Source: Takifugu bimaculatus (lineage: Eukaryota; Chordata; Actinopteri; Tetraodontiformes; Tetraodontidae). Taken from it: DNA of 64,000 nucleotides. Under the pieces are notes generated by a model that was not told the origin of the DNA, did not search any database, and saw only the letters and a list, made by a program, of their open reading frames with translations. A program made the translations under genes and the position numbers. This document shows positions 11,445-23,679 of this stretch, in pieces (position 1 is the stretch's first letter; every line of letters starts with the position of its first letter). The DNA lies in contig CP034992.1 in NCBI GenBank assembly GCA_004026145.2, positions 6,726,135-6,790,134 on the forward strand, in the 5' to 3' direction.

Positions 11445-14400
11445 ATGGCCGATCCTAAATACGCAAATCTACCAGGAATTGTAAGTAGACACACCACCGA
11501 GCAATTTGTGTTTGACAGCGTTAGCTTCAGGCTCTAGCGGCTAATTTAGCTAACCACGCTCTCTTTTAATACAATTTATGCATAGAGGTTTTCATTCTTA
11601 TACAGTTGCGAATCGCGATTCTTCGACTAATCTCTAATTGTATGTACATTTTAGTTTGGTAGTTGTTTTTTCGAGAAACTTGCCACCCAGTATCAATTGT
11701 GGCACAGGCCGGGGCGTTGGCCATACAAAGCTTAATTTTCATGTTGTATTGTTCTTGGTATCCTTTAATAGGCTTTTAACGAGCCGGACGTGTATGAGAC
11801 AGGAGACCTTCCAGAAGATGACCAAGCTCAGTTTGAGTCGGTAAGTGGTTGCTTTTTTTGACTCAAAGTTCTATAGTTAGCATCCGTATTCAGCTAGCAC
11901 AAGTAGCTAACAAGTGTTTACACTGATGGGCAGAATCCTGTTAACTGAATGGCAGCTATTACAATTTTGACAGTGGAAATATGCTTTAGTCATTCCAGGT
12001 TAGGTGAATTGACACCTCACTTGATATTTATCACAGGGGTCATTTCAATGGTACTATTTAAGTCTTCCGTTTGATATCTGTAAATAGAAAACCATTGAAG
12101 ACGCTTATGCCATTAGAGAAAATAGATCTATTATAAAGATCATGGCCTAATAAATATGTTCTGTGTGTTTTAAGCGAGGCAGGAGTTCTAAAACCTCTCT
12201 TTTCACTGTATTCTAATATTGATAAGCTGTCATCCAAACCCAGTGACTGCAGGTACCATGAAGGAGTTCTGGTCCAGTAATAAAACTGAATGTTTCCAGG
12301 CTGTTCACTGATCAGCTGAGTCCTAATCAGCATTTTCCCTTCCTTGTGTCCCACCTTGTTTTTCCCCTTTCCCATCCCTGCCCGGAACCTAGTTTGTACA
12401 AGTAAGACTGGCTCTGTTTTACTCTCCGAGCTGAACGCCACACCTCTTAAATGCATGCGTTTGAAAGTCAGTATTTTCTTTTTTTCCTGCCTCTGTCATG
12501 GGGAATGAAGAATTGAGGAATGGATTGAACAGAGTTGCAAACACCTCCTGTAATTCATCTGTTTTGATTCTTTGGAAGTGAATATTACTGAGTCTCTTCT
12601 TCCTACTTGCGATTCTAAGGGAATAATGTGGGTTTCAGACGCTCTTTAATCCCATCTTTTTCTTGCTCCTGGTTTGGTTATCTCATCATTCTCAAACTGT
12701 CATGCTCTAAGAATTGTTTTACATATGCTAAATGTCATATTAATGCATGATTGCTTTGTAAAACTCTCCCAGAGGATTGCAGCCAGAGATAAGTTCGATG
12801 CCAAGTGAAGAGTTGAGAAAGTTGCTTCGCCCAGAGTGTTCCATGTTTTGTGACGTTTTATTGTTTTGAAGTTGTTGGTCACGGCAGAAGTGAACCAGAT
12901 CATTGCCCTCCAATGTAACAAAAGTGGGGGAGAGGAGAGAGAACTGCCATCATTGAGGCATTTGACCAGCGTGTCTGGAGGATTCTGAAGAAGCCAGTCT
13001 CAGAACACTGCTTTCTCTTGTTAACTTTCCCAACCCCAGCTGAATGTTCCTGTTGCGTGCATGGCATGTGATAACCATATTAATCTGTCTTGTCTCTCTC
13101 TCCCCCCTGACTCTTTTCTCTCCCCTGCTCCTCCGTTAACTCTCTCTAACTCTCTTTGGAAACCCAAGGAGCTGGTAAGAGCCTAACTAACTACCTGACT
13201 CCTCCTCATCGCTCCTGTTCCCTACATCTGTAGAAAAAATCCTTGTGGTGTGTGTGTGTGTGTGTGTGCGTGTGTGCGCGTGTTTTCTGTTTTTAATCTG
13301 TGCTCAGACTCATCTGTTTACATGTGATACTGGTGTTTTCATTTCAATCTGGTCGTCATCAAATTCATCCCAATTGAGCCGTATTGTTTGTGCTGCTGAC
13401 AACCACTAATTGAACAGCTATAATTTGGAAATCTAGAAGACAGTTTATGGATCTAAGTGTTGGTTCTGTCATCCTGTGTCACGTAGTTTTGATTTTACCA
13501 TAGTTGACTTGGCTGCATGGATGTCTGTTTCAATGCTTTTAATCACTAATCAGGTCTCAATACATCTTTAGTGTACTTTATTTTTATCATTAATCAGCAG
13601 CTTCTGTGACTAATTCCTTAGTAATAAACACAACATGATTTAATTGCTACACTTTTTTCCTTAACACATTAAGGCCGTTGACCATGTGTTGTCTTTTGTA
13701 TTTTACGAGCGTGTTGATCAGTTTGCATTTTGTTGACTGGGTCAGTAAGAAAGGGCCCTTTTGCTGTGTTTGGAGTCTTTGTCTTGATTCTATCTAACAG
13801 CCACGTTTGAATCACAGGAGGAGCTCTGCAGCGACAGCGTGGAGAGGATTGTGGTCAACCCCAATGCAGCCTACGACAAGTTCAAGGACAAGCACGTCAA
13901 CACCAAAGGACTCGGTCAGTACCACCTGCAAACATGTAGCTTGGTTTGTCCTTTTTGTTTGGTGGAGCTGTATTACTATTGCTGAAATTAAAGTCGGTTG
14001 TTTATATAAACCCCTAACACATGACTATCCTATTTACAGACTTCTCAGACCGCATCAGCAGAAGCCGAAGGGTGGGCTATGAGTCCGGAGACTTTGAAAT
14101 TGTTAGTACATTCATTTTGTCTTTTTTATCTGCATTCAAGAATCTCAGATTTCATTTGAGTGAAGGACTATTTCTGAGCTATTGTCAGTAGCACAGCACA
14201 ACAGTATATGTGTGATATCAGTGCCATTTCCTTTATCTTTGCTTAGCTCGGAGAAGGTTGTGGCGTAAAAGAGACCCCACAGCAGAAGTACCAACGTCTG
14301 GTGAACGAAATCCAGGAACTCACTCAGGAAGTCGATGCCATCCAGGTGAGTTGACGGTTGGATATTAAGGGTGTCTTAGCATATTTGTCCCTTTTCCAAG

Positions 14401-14755
14401 AGGACAATTAGAGAGAGGAAATACTAAACATGATCACTAACCATGATGGTTACACTCCAGGCTGTTGTTTTTTGTTTATTCGTGCTTTATTGACCCGTGT
14501 TTTGTTGTTGTTGCTGTGTAACACTGAGTTCCTCACCTGCCATTCTGCTTTCAGACCGCAACAAAGGAATGCAACGCAGAGGAACGGCTGACCCCGGTGG
14601 TCCTGGCCCAGCAGGCAGCCCAACTCAAACAGCAGCTGGTTTCTGCCCATCTGGACTCACTGTTGGGGCCACAGGCACACATCAACCTGGCCGACCCAGA
14701 TGGCGCTCTGGCCAGGTGAGACGAGACGATGAGGGAGCTGGCAGACAATGGCTCT

Positions 14756-14829
<74 letters not shown>

Positions 14830-16609
14830 TCAGAAAGAGGTCTTTGGATCACAGGAGGTCACATTCTGTAGTGATTCTAGTTACTAGGCAGCACTTGTTG
14901 AAGAGTTACACATAACGCAGCGTAAGAACTCCACATCTGCTCGTTCAGTAATTAGTCAAGTCTAACTCAAGCTTTGTGTAACTTGCTGGTTAATGGCAAA
15001 TATCCGTGTTGTTGGTGGAACTTTGGAACATATAGGATATTATAGGATCATCCCTTTCGTATCTCCATACTGGCTTCATCCTACTTTAATACTGCCAAAT
15101 GTCTCTCAAAGGTGGGAAAGCTTGGACCTCCAAATAGATTTTAGAGTAGAAAAACCACACTAGCTGCATTACAAAATAGTTGTGTGTCTGCTACAGACTA
15201 TAGTTGGAAGCAGTCCTCAATGAAGACAATGGAACTGTCAGAATCTTTTTGTGTTTGTCAAAAGCATCTCTCAATAGTGATGCTTTAATGAATGTCTAAT
15301 TTTACATTTCCATCTTCAGTTTTGATTTGCATAAACGGGTTAAAGTAAATGGAGCAACTGTCTTGCTCACAGAACATCGACTTGCGACAGCGACGTTACT
15401 GCCTGCTTGACTAGAAACGCAAGTGGAAAATGAACTCTCATTTAGTGCAGTTGATAAGCTGCGCTATCAGGCAGCACAATTACTGAAGATTGATAGTAAG
15501 ACAGAGGGAAGGCAATTGGAGGTAGTTTGACTGAGCTTTCCAGCTACATATAGAGGATGTGGAATAACAAGGACAACACAGTAGAATTGGCATTTATTGC
15601 TTGCATGATTCTGCTGCAATGGCAAAAATTCAGGAACCAACTGGAGAGGTGCTGCAGGATATAGAGAATATTTCTCTGATGTAAAACAGAAGGGAATTGA
15701 TTAAAATGGGAAAAGAAATAGTGGGAGAACAGCCAATATTGAAAAGGCTGCAAGTTCAGCAACAGAGCCAACAAAGAATCAGTCTGCAGCCGTACCTGAG
15801 GCTGATTACGGTGTTGAACACACTGATGCGTTGATCCTCCTGACTTCTTTTCCTTGTTGCCTGCAGGCGTCTGCTCACCCAGCTGGAAGCGGCCAAGGGC
15901 AGCCGGAGCGGCGCTCCCGGAGACGGCAAGCCAGCGCCTGCTAAAGGTCCGGACGGAGTGGTGCTGTACGAACTACACAGCAGACCAGAACAGGAGAAAT
16001 TCACCGAGTCTGCCAAGGTGTGCAGGATGAACGTCTCGGCTGATTTCACATGCATGCGGTTGCTGTCATGTCTTTTCATCTCATGAGAGAAATGTTTGAA
16101 TCACGAATGAAGGAAAGGGAGAAAGGTGTGTGGATGCGTGTGGATGCGTGTGGATGCGTGTGGATGCGTGTGGATGCGTGTGGATGCGTGTGGATGCGTG
16201 TGCGGGTCCGGGGGAGCGTTGTTGTCACTGCCAGCCGTGTTTTCTGTGTTGCGTCTCTGTAGATCGCAGAGCTGGAGAAGCGTCTCGCAGAGCTGGAGAT
16301 TGCAGTTGGCTCTGGATCAGACAAACAGGTGCGCATCCTTCAAAGAAAACACACAGCAATCTTCTTAATCTTTCACAAAGCAGACTTGTAAATCTATCAT
16401 TGGTGTGGTGTGTAGGGAAAGTCTTTATCTCAGATTGGCTGTGTTTACATTTGCAGGGACCTTTGAGCACTGGTGTACAAGGAGCAAGTTTGATGGTAAG
16501 AAGGAACGCCCCAGAATGTCTGTCTAGAAGTCTCTGTCTAGTGTCACTGGGGAAGTCGGACATGCTGCAAAGAGCACACCAGTTTGTCAGTTGCTGAAGA
16601 TTGTAAAGT

Positions 16610-16661
<52 letters not shown>

Positions 16662-19600
16662 TTTCAGGACACTATAGAACTCCTGCAGGCACGGGTCAGT
16701 GCCCTGGACTCTACTATGCTTGATCAAGTGGAGGCCAGGTTGCAGGTAACGCTCTTTTCACATCATTTTAGTGACACTAGCTTGAATTGGTGATTTTCTT
16801 TCTGTGAAACAAGAGGACTGTGGGTAGTTCCCCCCCCCCCCATTACCTTGTCTGAGTCTGCTATCCAAATTTGTTTTAACAGTCGTCAGTTTTTACTTTT
16901 TAATAAATGAATTCATTGAACCATGGGGTAAATAAATGCTATTTAAATTACCTATGCACATTTGGGTAATGCACCTTTGACGACCAGTCTCAGCACCATC
17001 TCTATGATTAAGGCTCAACACTGTTATTTCCCCTTAAATCTTCTTCAAACCTGCTAAAATGCTATCAGCTTTTGTGGGAATCAGAAGTGAATGACCTTTC
17101 GTTGCGTGCATGGCTGAGTCTGGCTCTGACAGTCCACAACATTGTTGTTGGATCAGACCATCCTTCAGCATTTCTGCGTTGTTTTACTGCAGCCTCATTA
17201 ACCTTTACCTTGCTGAAAACAGCCCACAAGTCAGAAAAACCACAGGGCAACCAGTACGTAGACGTATTTAGAGTTGCTGAAAAACTGTATCTGATGACTT
17301 TAGACTATAAGAATATTTAGCAGTATTCTAAGCGACATAAGAGGATGGAAGCCTTGACATCCCTTTACTTGTTAAGGCATGCACAGTCACACGAAGGGTA
17401 GTCTGCCTTTTTAATTAAATGCATAATAAAGTTGGAATGTTTGACTGTTTTTCTTTTAGATATCTCAGTGTCTCGTTGAATTGTTAGTCTTTCTCTAAGA
17501 GTTTCTCCCCTTCCATTTAGAGTGTCCTTGGAAAAATGAATGAGATTGCTAAACACAAGGCAGCTATTGAGGATGCTGAAACACAGAATAAGGTTGGTAA
17601 CTCCTGTGCATCCAACAGTCTGTGTAGAATCTAGTTATCAACTGGGAAATTGCTTCAAAAATGAAAGGGAGCCCTCTCGCCCAGATAACTGATATCAAGA
17701 ATGAGATATATTTGCATGTATTAGAGAATATTATAGTTAAATGTAATACTGCAGCTGCTTGGTTGTAGCTGTCAAAGGAAGTTGGTAAATGTTGGCAGTA
17801 TCTTATTTCTGTCTATTGATGATTTAGCACTTTGCAAGAGTATTTACCTGTGAATTGAGCTAAAGTGTTGAGTGTTGTCGCCCGTAGGGGGCAGTATTTA
17901 GCTATTTTGAAGGATTGCTTTTTTTTAAAAAAGTGCTTAACTGACCTTATAATGTATTCATTCATTCATTATTTCAAAACTGCATGCACTGATATTATTG
18001 AATATTGCAACACACTTGTTATGTGGTTGCTGACAACCAAAAATTAGGACTTTTTTTTCTTCTCTTTTTTTACGTAAAAATGCAATGATCACAAAATTGT
18101 TCTTCTATAATTTTAGCTAAAATAAACACATTCAACGTGATGATTTAAATTATACGTGTCCCCTTTTAGGTGTCACAGCTGTATGATGTGGTGCAGAAGT
18201 GGGATGCCATGTCGACCTCTGTGCCTCAGGTGGTGCAGAGGCTTGTTGCTGTCAAGGAGCTGCACGAGCAAGGTAACCAAGTTGTTGAAGTAGGGAAACT
18301 GGGCAAGAGGAAGGTGTTGGCTAAACAACTGGGTCAGAGCATCTTCAGAACTGCAGCTCTTGTGCTGTGTTGTGCAGTTCAAAAGCGTTCCCAGGCCAGT
18401 AGGCATTAAGAACATTAAGCAATGTTCTGCTGGGAAATTTGGATCCTGCCTCTTTGACATGCATCACATACCTGAGCATTGTTGCAGACCATGACGCCTC
18501 AAATGCCCATGAGAGTTCAAGGAGAGGATGTATGTAGGTCATTGGGGGGGTTACTTATATTTTAATATTCAGAATATGTAGGACAATATAGAGCATGAAC
18601 CCAGATCACAGTAGCTGCGCTCCCAATTTATTCTTGTCCTGTAATCGGCATTTTCGAAATCTTTGGATCATCTGTATGTGAAGATTGAATGATAGATTCT
18701 AAGCAGAAACGGATGTCAAGTGGATAATAGAATTAGGCCAAAACGTTGTCACTTCTGTCACAGCAGTACAAAAAATCCTCACTCCAGAGCCCCTAAATGA
18801 CGCAATTAGAATAAATCTGTCTTTACTGAGTGCAAAATGCAGCCTTGGGGAGGAAGAGATGCGCGATACGTGCATATCAGGTTATCATCTTTTTATTTTT
18901 TAACACATGAAAGCAGATTGTATTGATCAAATATCCCCAGAGCTCAGAAGTCGTTTATCATTCGGCCTCTCTGCACCAATTCTGTCACGCGGCGCCGTTA
19001 GCTGTCTCTCTTCAGCACGGCGCAGCAGCGCTGGCTTTATTTCTCTTCTGATCCTTCTGCACTGACAAAAGCAAGTAAAAACTGTACAAAAGACAATTTG
19101 GTATCTCTTATGATGGCTCCTGTCTCTGTTATCAGTTAAGCCCTGAGCAGAGACAAGACTGCAAATTACACACCACAATGCTCAGTCGCTCTGTCCGTCT
19201 GTCTGTCTGTCTGGTAGCCATGCAGTTTGGCCAGCTGCTGACCCACCTGGACACCACTCAACAGATGATCACCAACTCTCTGAAGGACAACAACACCCTG
19301 CTAACACAGGTAGGACGTCCAGCATCACGCTGCTTCCACAGCCAGATGACACAAGCAGTAACATTATACTGTGTTTTAATAGAAATAGATTTCTCTGTGA
19401 ACTTTGGTCTCCCGTTTTCAATCATTCTTATTTTTTCTACATTATCAAAGATATATTGGTAGTAAAATCCTTCTATGGGGGGGGAAAAAACAAAAAAACA
19501 GCGCAGGATGGTTTTGGGGGTCATGACCTCAGCCCAGATGGGAAATTCAAAGTTTTAATAAATGAGCTGGAGGAGCGGAGCGGGTTTAAATTTAGATTTT

Positions 19601-19907
19601 AATTTTCCACTAGTGGCTCATGTGCTGAGTGGCGTCTGTCACACTGCTGCGCAGAGAAGATCTGAGAAGCCAATTAGAGAAATGCAGAATTCTGACATTT
19701 CAAAAACAAAATCAGCCTTTGTGGTTCTTCATCCCATCATACTTGCTGGCCTCGTAGCTGATAACGATCTGCACTCATTTAGCTTCTTAGCGGTCATATT
19801 TCACTTGTTATCCCCACCAGGTTCAGCAGACAATGAAGGAAAACCTGCTCGCTATAGAAGAGAACTTTTCTGCTCTAGATGAGAGAATGAAGAAGGTTTC
19901 TAAATAA
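11445..19907 (+). CDS. dctn2: dynactin subunit 2 (p50 dynamitin), complete
   Basis: Shoulder subunit of dynactin, the cytosolic cofactor of dynein-1 on microtubules. Fourteen exons: 11445-11480, 11772-11840, 13818-13914, 14040-14101, 14247-14345, 14555-14715, 15867-16017, 16263-16328, 16457-16495, 16668-16745, 17521-17592, 18170-18272, 19218-19309 and 19821-19907. All have GT-AG borders and the phases join without a break: 1212 nt, 403 codons plus TAA. Landmarks matching human dynamitin (401 aa) are MADPKYANLPGI, NEPDVYETGDLPEDDQ, VVNPNAAYDKFKDK, LGEGCGVKETPQQKYQRL, YELHSRPEQEKF, EIAKHKAAIEDA and the C-terminal AMQFGQLLTHLDTTQQM. The N-terminal peptide in family members contacts the Arp1 filament; the rest is coiled coil that oligomerises with p150 and p24. 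Two microexons between exons 2 and 3 are listed separately. No frameshift or missing segment was seen. Confidence 0.97.
12393..12401 (+). CDS. dctn2: dctn2 alternative 9-nt microexon (FVQ)
   Basis: TTTGTACAA sits between a pyrimidine-rich tract ending in CTAG and a donor GTAAGA. It is phase 0 and would insert Phe-Val-Gln after ...AQFES. A longer human DCTN2 isoform inserts FAQEL at this same point (from memory), and this microexon together with the 6-nt one downstream (EL) gives FVQEL. The agreement in position, phase and residues makes a real microexon likely. Confidence 0.8.
13169..13174 (+). CDS. dctn2: dctn2 alternative 6-nt microexon (EL)
   Basis: GAGCTG, preceded by a long CT-rich tract and AAG and followed by donor GTAAGA. 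It is phase 0 and encodes Glu-Leu. With the 9-nt microexon upstream it reproduces the five-residue insertion recalled for the longer human DCTN2 isoform. At 6 nt it can only be recognised by position and homology. Confidence 0.7.
13248..13283. repeat. (GT)n microsatellite, imperfect
   Basis: GT/GC dinucleotide run in dctn2 intron 2, about 75 bp downstream of the 6-nt microexon. Confidence 0.9.
14759..14826. repeat. (CA)34 microsatellite
   Basis: Uninterrupted CA run starting about 45 bp after the donor of the dctn2 exon ending at 14715. It produces a spurious His-Thr open frame. Confidence 0.97.
16131..16200. repeat. 10-bp minisatellite TGGATGCGTG x7
   Basis: Seven exact tandem copies of TGGATGCGTG in a dctn2 intron, ending about 60 bp before the exon at 16263. 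The identity of the copies suggests recent expansion or gene-conversion-like homogenisation. Confidence 0.97.
16613..16658. repeat. (GT)23 microsatellite abutting a dctn2 3' splice site
   Basis: A pure GT run ends nine bases before the acceptor of the dctn2 exon at 16668; only TTGTTTCAG separates repeat and exon, so the repeat replaces most of the polypyrimidine tract. Confidence 0.97.
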
Positions 19908-20585
19908 AGAGGGCAGAGTTGTCCTCCAACAGCCTGGAGGACATGGACAAAATGTAGAGAGCAACAAAGGGACGCGTACGCTTTGAACCTGTGGTCTCCA
20001 TTCCTCTGTTGCTCTCTATTTTGCTTCTGCCTTTTTTTTTCACCAAGTGGAATGTTTAGAAGGTTGGAAATCATAAAAAAAACATCAAAAGTGACCAAAT
20101 GTCCTTGTCCACCCTTCTTTCTTTCTTTCTTTCTTTCCTTCACTTGCATCAAACTGCTCAACGAATGCACGGCTCCATTAATGACAGTTAAGATTTCTGA
20201 CTTTTAGACTGGATTGTTTTTATAATTGTATTAAATGGTAGAAATCCCCACTTTTCCATGGAACCTTTAATATTTGTTTTGCCTTTAGAAGTCCGGTCAC
20301 ATGATGGTTGTATTGGATTTGACGGATTGTTCTTTCATGATGTCGCGGTCTATTGTCTCATGATGTTGTAGCAGGACTGACCAGGGGGACATGTCACTGA
20401 TGGGACCCTTGTAAATATGCTCGCCATTGTTTCTTCACGCTCAGTCGCTTGTAACTATAATATTATGACTGAGAGCAGACACCACGGTTGAGACTTTTAT
20501 CTGCTTTGACATCGCATACAAGTCAGCTGTACTGTTCATATGTGGTCACACAAAAAACAATAAAACAAAATCAAATAAAACCTGG
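19908..20585 (+). other. dctn2: dctn2 3' UTR
   Basis: From the stop codon to just after the poly(A) signals at 20559-20564 and 20574-20579. It includes a short TTTC run at about 20117-20136. Non-coding. Confidence 0.75.
20559..20579 (+). terminator. dctn2: dctn2 poly(A) signals (two AATAAA)
   Basis: Two AATAAA hexamers (20559-20564 and 20574-20579) about 650 bp after the dctn2 stop codon, on the sense strand. They probably define the 3' end of the transcript. Confidence 0.75.
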
Positions 20586-22340
20586 CCTCTTATTTGCAGA
20601 GCTAATTGTCAACCCATTGAAAAGAAAAGAAAATATACTCCTGTAGTGATTTGAAAGCCCATTAACAAAACCATTCAAAGGGATGTTGTAATTGTTTGGG
20701 CACTTGCAGACATGTCTGAACAAGGAAGACAGGACATGAGGATGACTGGATGACAGACATTGTTGTCATCGACCTCGAACTGCTATTAAACAGAACTGAC
20801 ATGTTATTACAGCCATGCAAGCGCATATTAAAATGATGGTTTGTAATTTTTTAAAGACGGACGTTGCGGGTCTACTGATGAACACTAGATGGCAGCAAAG
20901 TATCAATAGCTTCACACACTACAATAAAGCTGGTCATGTATATATCTGACCCTGGAAGTAAATTTTCATTAAATCTCTTTTTAAATGATGTCAGTCAAAT
21001 TATTTAGTCTAATGTATGTATTAACTTTCACATTCCAGACAGTCCCATTTAGTATTTAGTAAAGGAATCTCCTTAAACTATCACAGAATATTTCTGGGGT
21101 CATTGAGTGCAGTAACGTTTGGTGTCACTGTATCAGATGCAAAGGGGAAAGTTTAAAGTTCATCTTTCTGTTGAGTCATCCAGACATCGTGCACTGAAGT
21201 TCAGGGAGCACGGTTTGGTATAACGTTAAACTGGAGTTACTCAGTCTGTGAATTTAACCGGGATTTGACTGGATCTGGTACCGAGGAGAACATCAGAACG
21301 GTACTGGGTGAGAACATATCAAGTTCAGGGAACTGGAGCCATAGATCCACCTTAGAAGGGAAAGCCCCAGCCGGATGACGTAACTGTGAACTGTATATGA
21401 CGGCGTACACTCTAAGCTTCTATTCCTGATGGACCAGAATTGGACCAGCCCAGCTCCACCATCTTTACAGCAGCTCACATCAATGCTGCCCCACTGTGAG
21501 GACAGAAATAGGAAAATAAATCAAACAAAACTTCTTTTTTTTTAACCTTCAGTTCTCTGCTCCTTCGCACCGCAGGACAAAGGAAATATTTGATTGTTTG
21601 GGTTGAACAGAGCAGCTTCAGGCAGAACTGATCCCTCAGAAAAGACTTCTCCTGCTTTTATATAAATAAGAGGTAGGGAGGAAAAGGGTGAAGTGAGGGT
21701 CTGGCTGCCTGTCCACCCACCAATTCAGACAGCCTTTTAAAGTTCAACACTTTACAATCTCTTCTTTTTAATTCCTGTTTTACACCCACCACCACCACAG
21801 CTTTTCTTAACTGCTAGAAGTAATCTGGGCCCACAAGAGCAATTATTAAATTGTTTTTCTTTCATGACTTGTCACAATTTATCTTCTTTCATCTTAATAA
21901 TAACTGTAATTTTCAGTAAGATCATTAATTACTGGCGTGGATTATAATCTAAAATGTTGAATTTCCAAAGCCCCTTGTGTTAAAGTAGTAACTCAATCAC
22001 ACACATATTTGGAGATGGAAATGTTTATTGTGTTTTATCTGATTATCTAAAACCAGAGCACTTTTTTCCATTTTATAAAAACGGATCTTGAGCCTTTTAT
22101 CACATTTTTTCCGTGCCTGTCGTGGGGCAGAACCAAGGCTTTGTGACGAGTGTAGGTTCAACATACAGAAAGTTCGGAGGGATTTAACATTGTAACAAGA
22201 TTGTCTGCAAAGTCCTCCTAAAGCTCTGAGAGAAGTGGAGGCAACATTTGGACGTCAGTGTGGGGGGGGGATTTTTGGAGTGGATCCGTGTGAATGTTGA
22301 ACGTTAGAGGAGAAGACAGACGTGAAGCCTCCTGACGGAG

Positions 22341-22380
<40 letters not shown>
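22341..22380. repeat. (TC)n(AC)n compound microsatellite
   Basis: TC run directly joined to an AC run in the dctn2-ddit3 intergenic region. Confidence 0.95.
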
Positions 22381-22635
22381 GGGCGGTTGGTGGGTAACAA
22401 AGGACTGTTGGCCTGGGCTTGCTTAATTTGACATCGGTATCGCTGTCTTCACGGCTCAGAACTGGTTTTGACTTCACACACAAACACACACACTGCCATT
22501 TATTTTTAAGCTGTTTTAAATGGTATTTTTAAGATGAGGCAAAACAAAGAAAAAAACTAAAGATCTGGACATGATTTACTGTATCATCATGTTAACAGCT
22601 GTATGAGTTCAGTGGAGGGAAGTATTCCGACAGCT

Positions 22636-22636
<1 letters not shown>

Positions 22637-22697
<61 letters not shown>
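22637..22697. repeat. (GT)30 microsatellite
   Basis: Uninterrupted GT run in the dctn2-ddit3 intergenic region. Confidence 0.97.
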
Positions 22698-22700
<3 letters not shown>

Positions 22701-22996
22701 ACTGGGTGTGGAGATTTGACCAAGGGCACATGGTCAGGACAGAAATCCTTTATGCCTCTAATACAAAGGAAAACAACATCCTCAAGTGATTTAGTTGCGA
22801 TAAAAATAAAGAAGCCATTCATCGACGTTTTTGTTTATCTAAACCAAGTGATTTGTCAAAGAAAGGTGTCATTTCTACAAATTTAAACATCAACTAGTTA
22901 AATCGTTAATAAGTTGTGATTAAATTATACATGTTTATAAAAAGCGATATAGTATTGTGTATGATATTTTTTAGAAGGACAACCACCAATAGAAGT

Positions 22997-23052
22997 ATGT
23001 GTGTGTGTGTGTGTTTGTGTGTGTCTGTGTGTGTGTGTTCGTGTGTGTGTGT
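22997..23052. repeat. (GT)n imperfect microsatellite
   Basis: GT run interrupted by TTT, CT and TC changes; intergenic. Confidence 0.9.
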
Positions 23053-23370
23053 ATTTACTTTATCTGGAGTGAAAAGTCAGCAAAAACCTAACAACAGGAG
23101 CAGTTGTCAAAAAAACCAAAGAAGAAAACAGCAGCATATCCAGTGGTATAATAATCCAGAGATCATTTACATGGTTTGGTTGTAACTTTTCGAGTTATTG
23201 GAAATGACAAGAAAAAAACAAAAACAAAAACCAAATCAGCCAAAGAGTCCAGCCGTTTCTGGACACACTTAAACAATAAGAGGCAGCCCGCAGCCTGTGT
23301 GGAGGGTAAACAGTGTTTCATTGAACAGGGCGCAGACGACGGCTCCGACAGAACAAACAGACGGCAGGGA

Positions 23371-23471
23371 TGGGGAGGTGGGGGAGGAGGGGGAGCTGGG
23401 GGAGGAGGGGGGAGCTGGGGGAGGAGGGGGGAGCTGGGGGAGGAGGGGGAGCTGGGGGAGGAGGGGGAGGC
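23371..23471. repeat. G-rich minisatellite, about 19-20 bp unit, four to five copies
   Basis: Tandem unit GAGCTGGGGGAGGAGGGGG and near copies, almost pure purine on the plus strand with many G5-G6 runs. It reads as Pro/Ser-rich on the minus strand and Gly/Glu-rich on the plus strand, which explains the long open frames there without implying a gene. Confidence 0.95.
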
Positions 23472-23654
23472 GCAGAGAAAGTATGCAGAACTACTCAGCA
23501 ACAGCCACTCAAGTCGTGACGTGTGCGCGGCGCTTCCTGCAGCGCTTTAACCCGGCTCTTAGAGACAGTATTTGGCCTTTCTATTCGCTGCTTGGCGCTG
23601 TTGCTATGGGGCTGTGCATGTGGAGCCGCGCACGCTGAGCATGGAAAACAGCGT

Positions 23655-23679
23655 GGTGTGTGTGTGTGTGTGTGTGTGT
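23655..23679. repeat. (GT)12 microsatellite
   Basis: Short GT run just downstream of a CpG-rich stretch; intergenic. Confidence 0.9.

Noticed and set aside
14497..14871. 124-codon plus frame with a long His-Thr run
   Set aside because: Overlaps a dctn2 exon in the wrong frame and reads through the (CA)34 repeat.
23163..23550. Pro/Ser-rich minus frame and Gly/Glu-rich plus frames of over 110 codons
   Set aside because: They are translations of the G-rich minisatellite and adjoining repeats, without family similarity.
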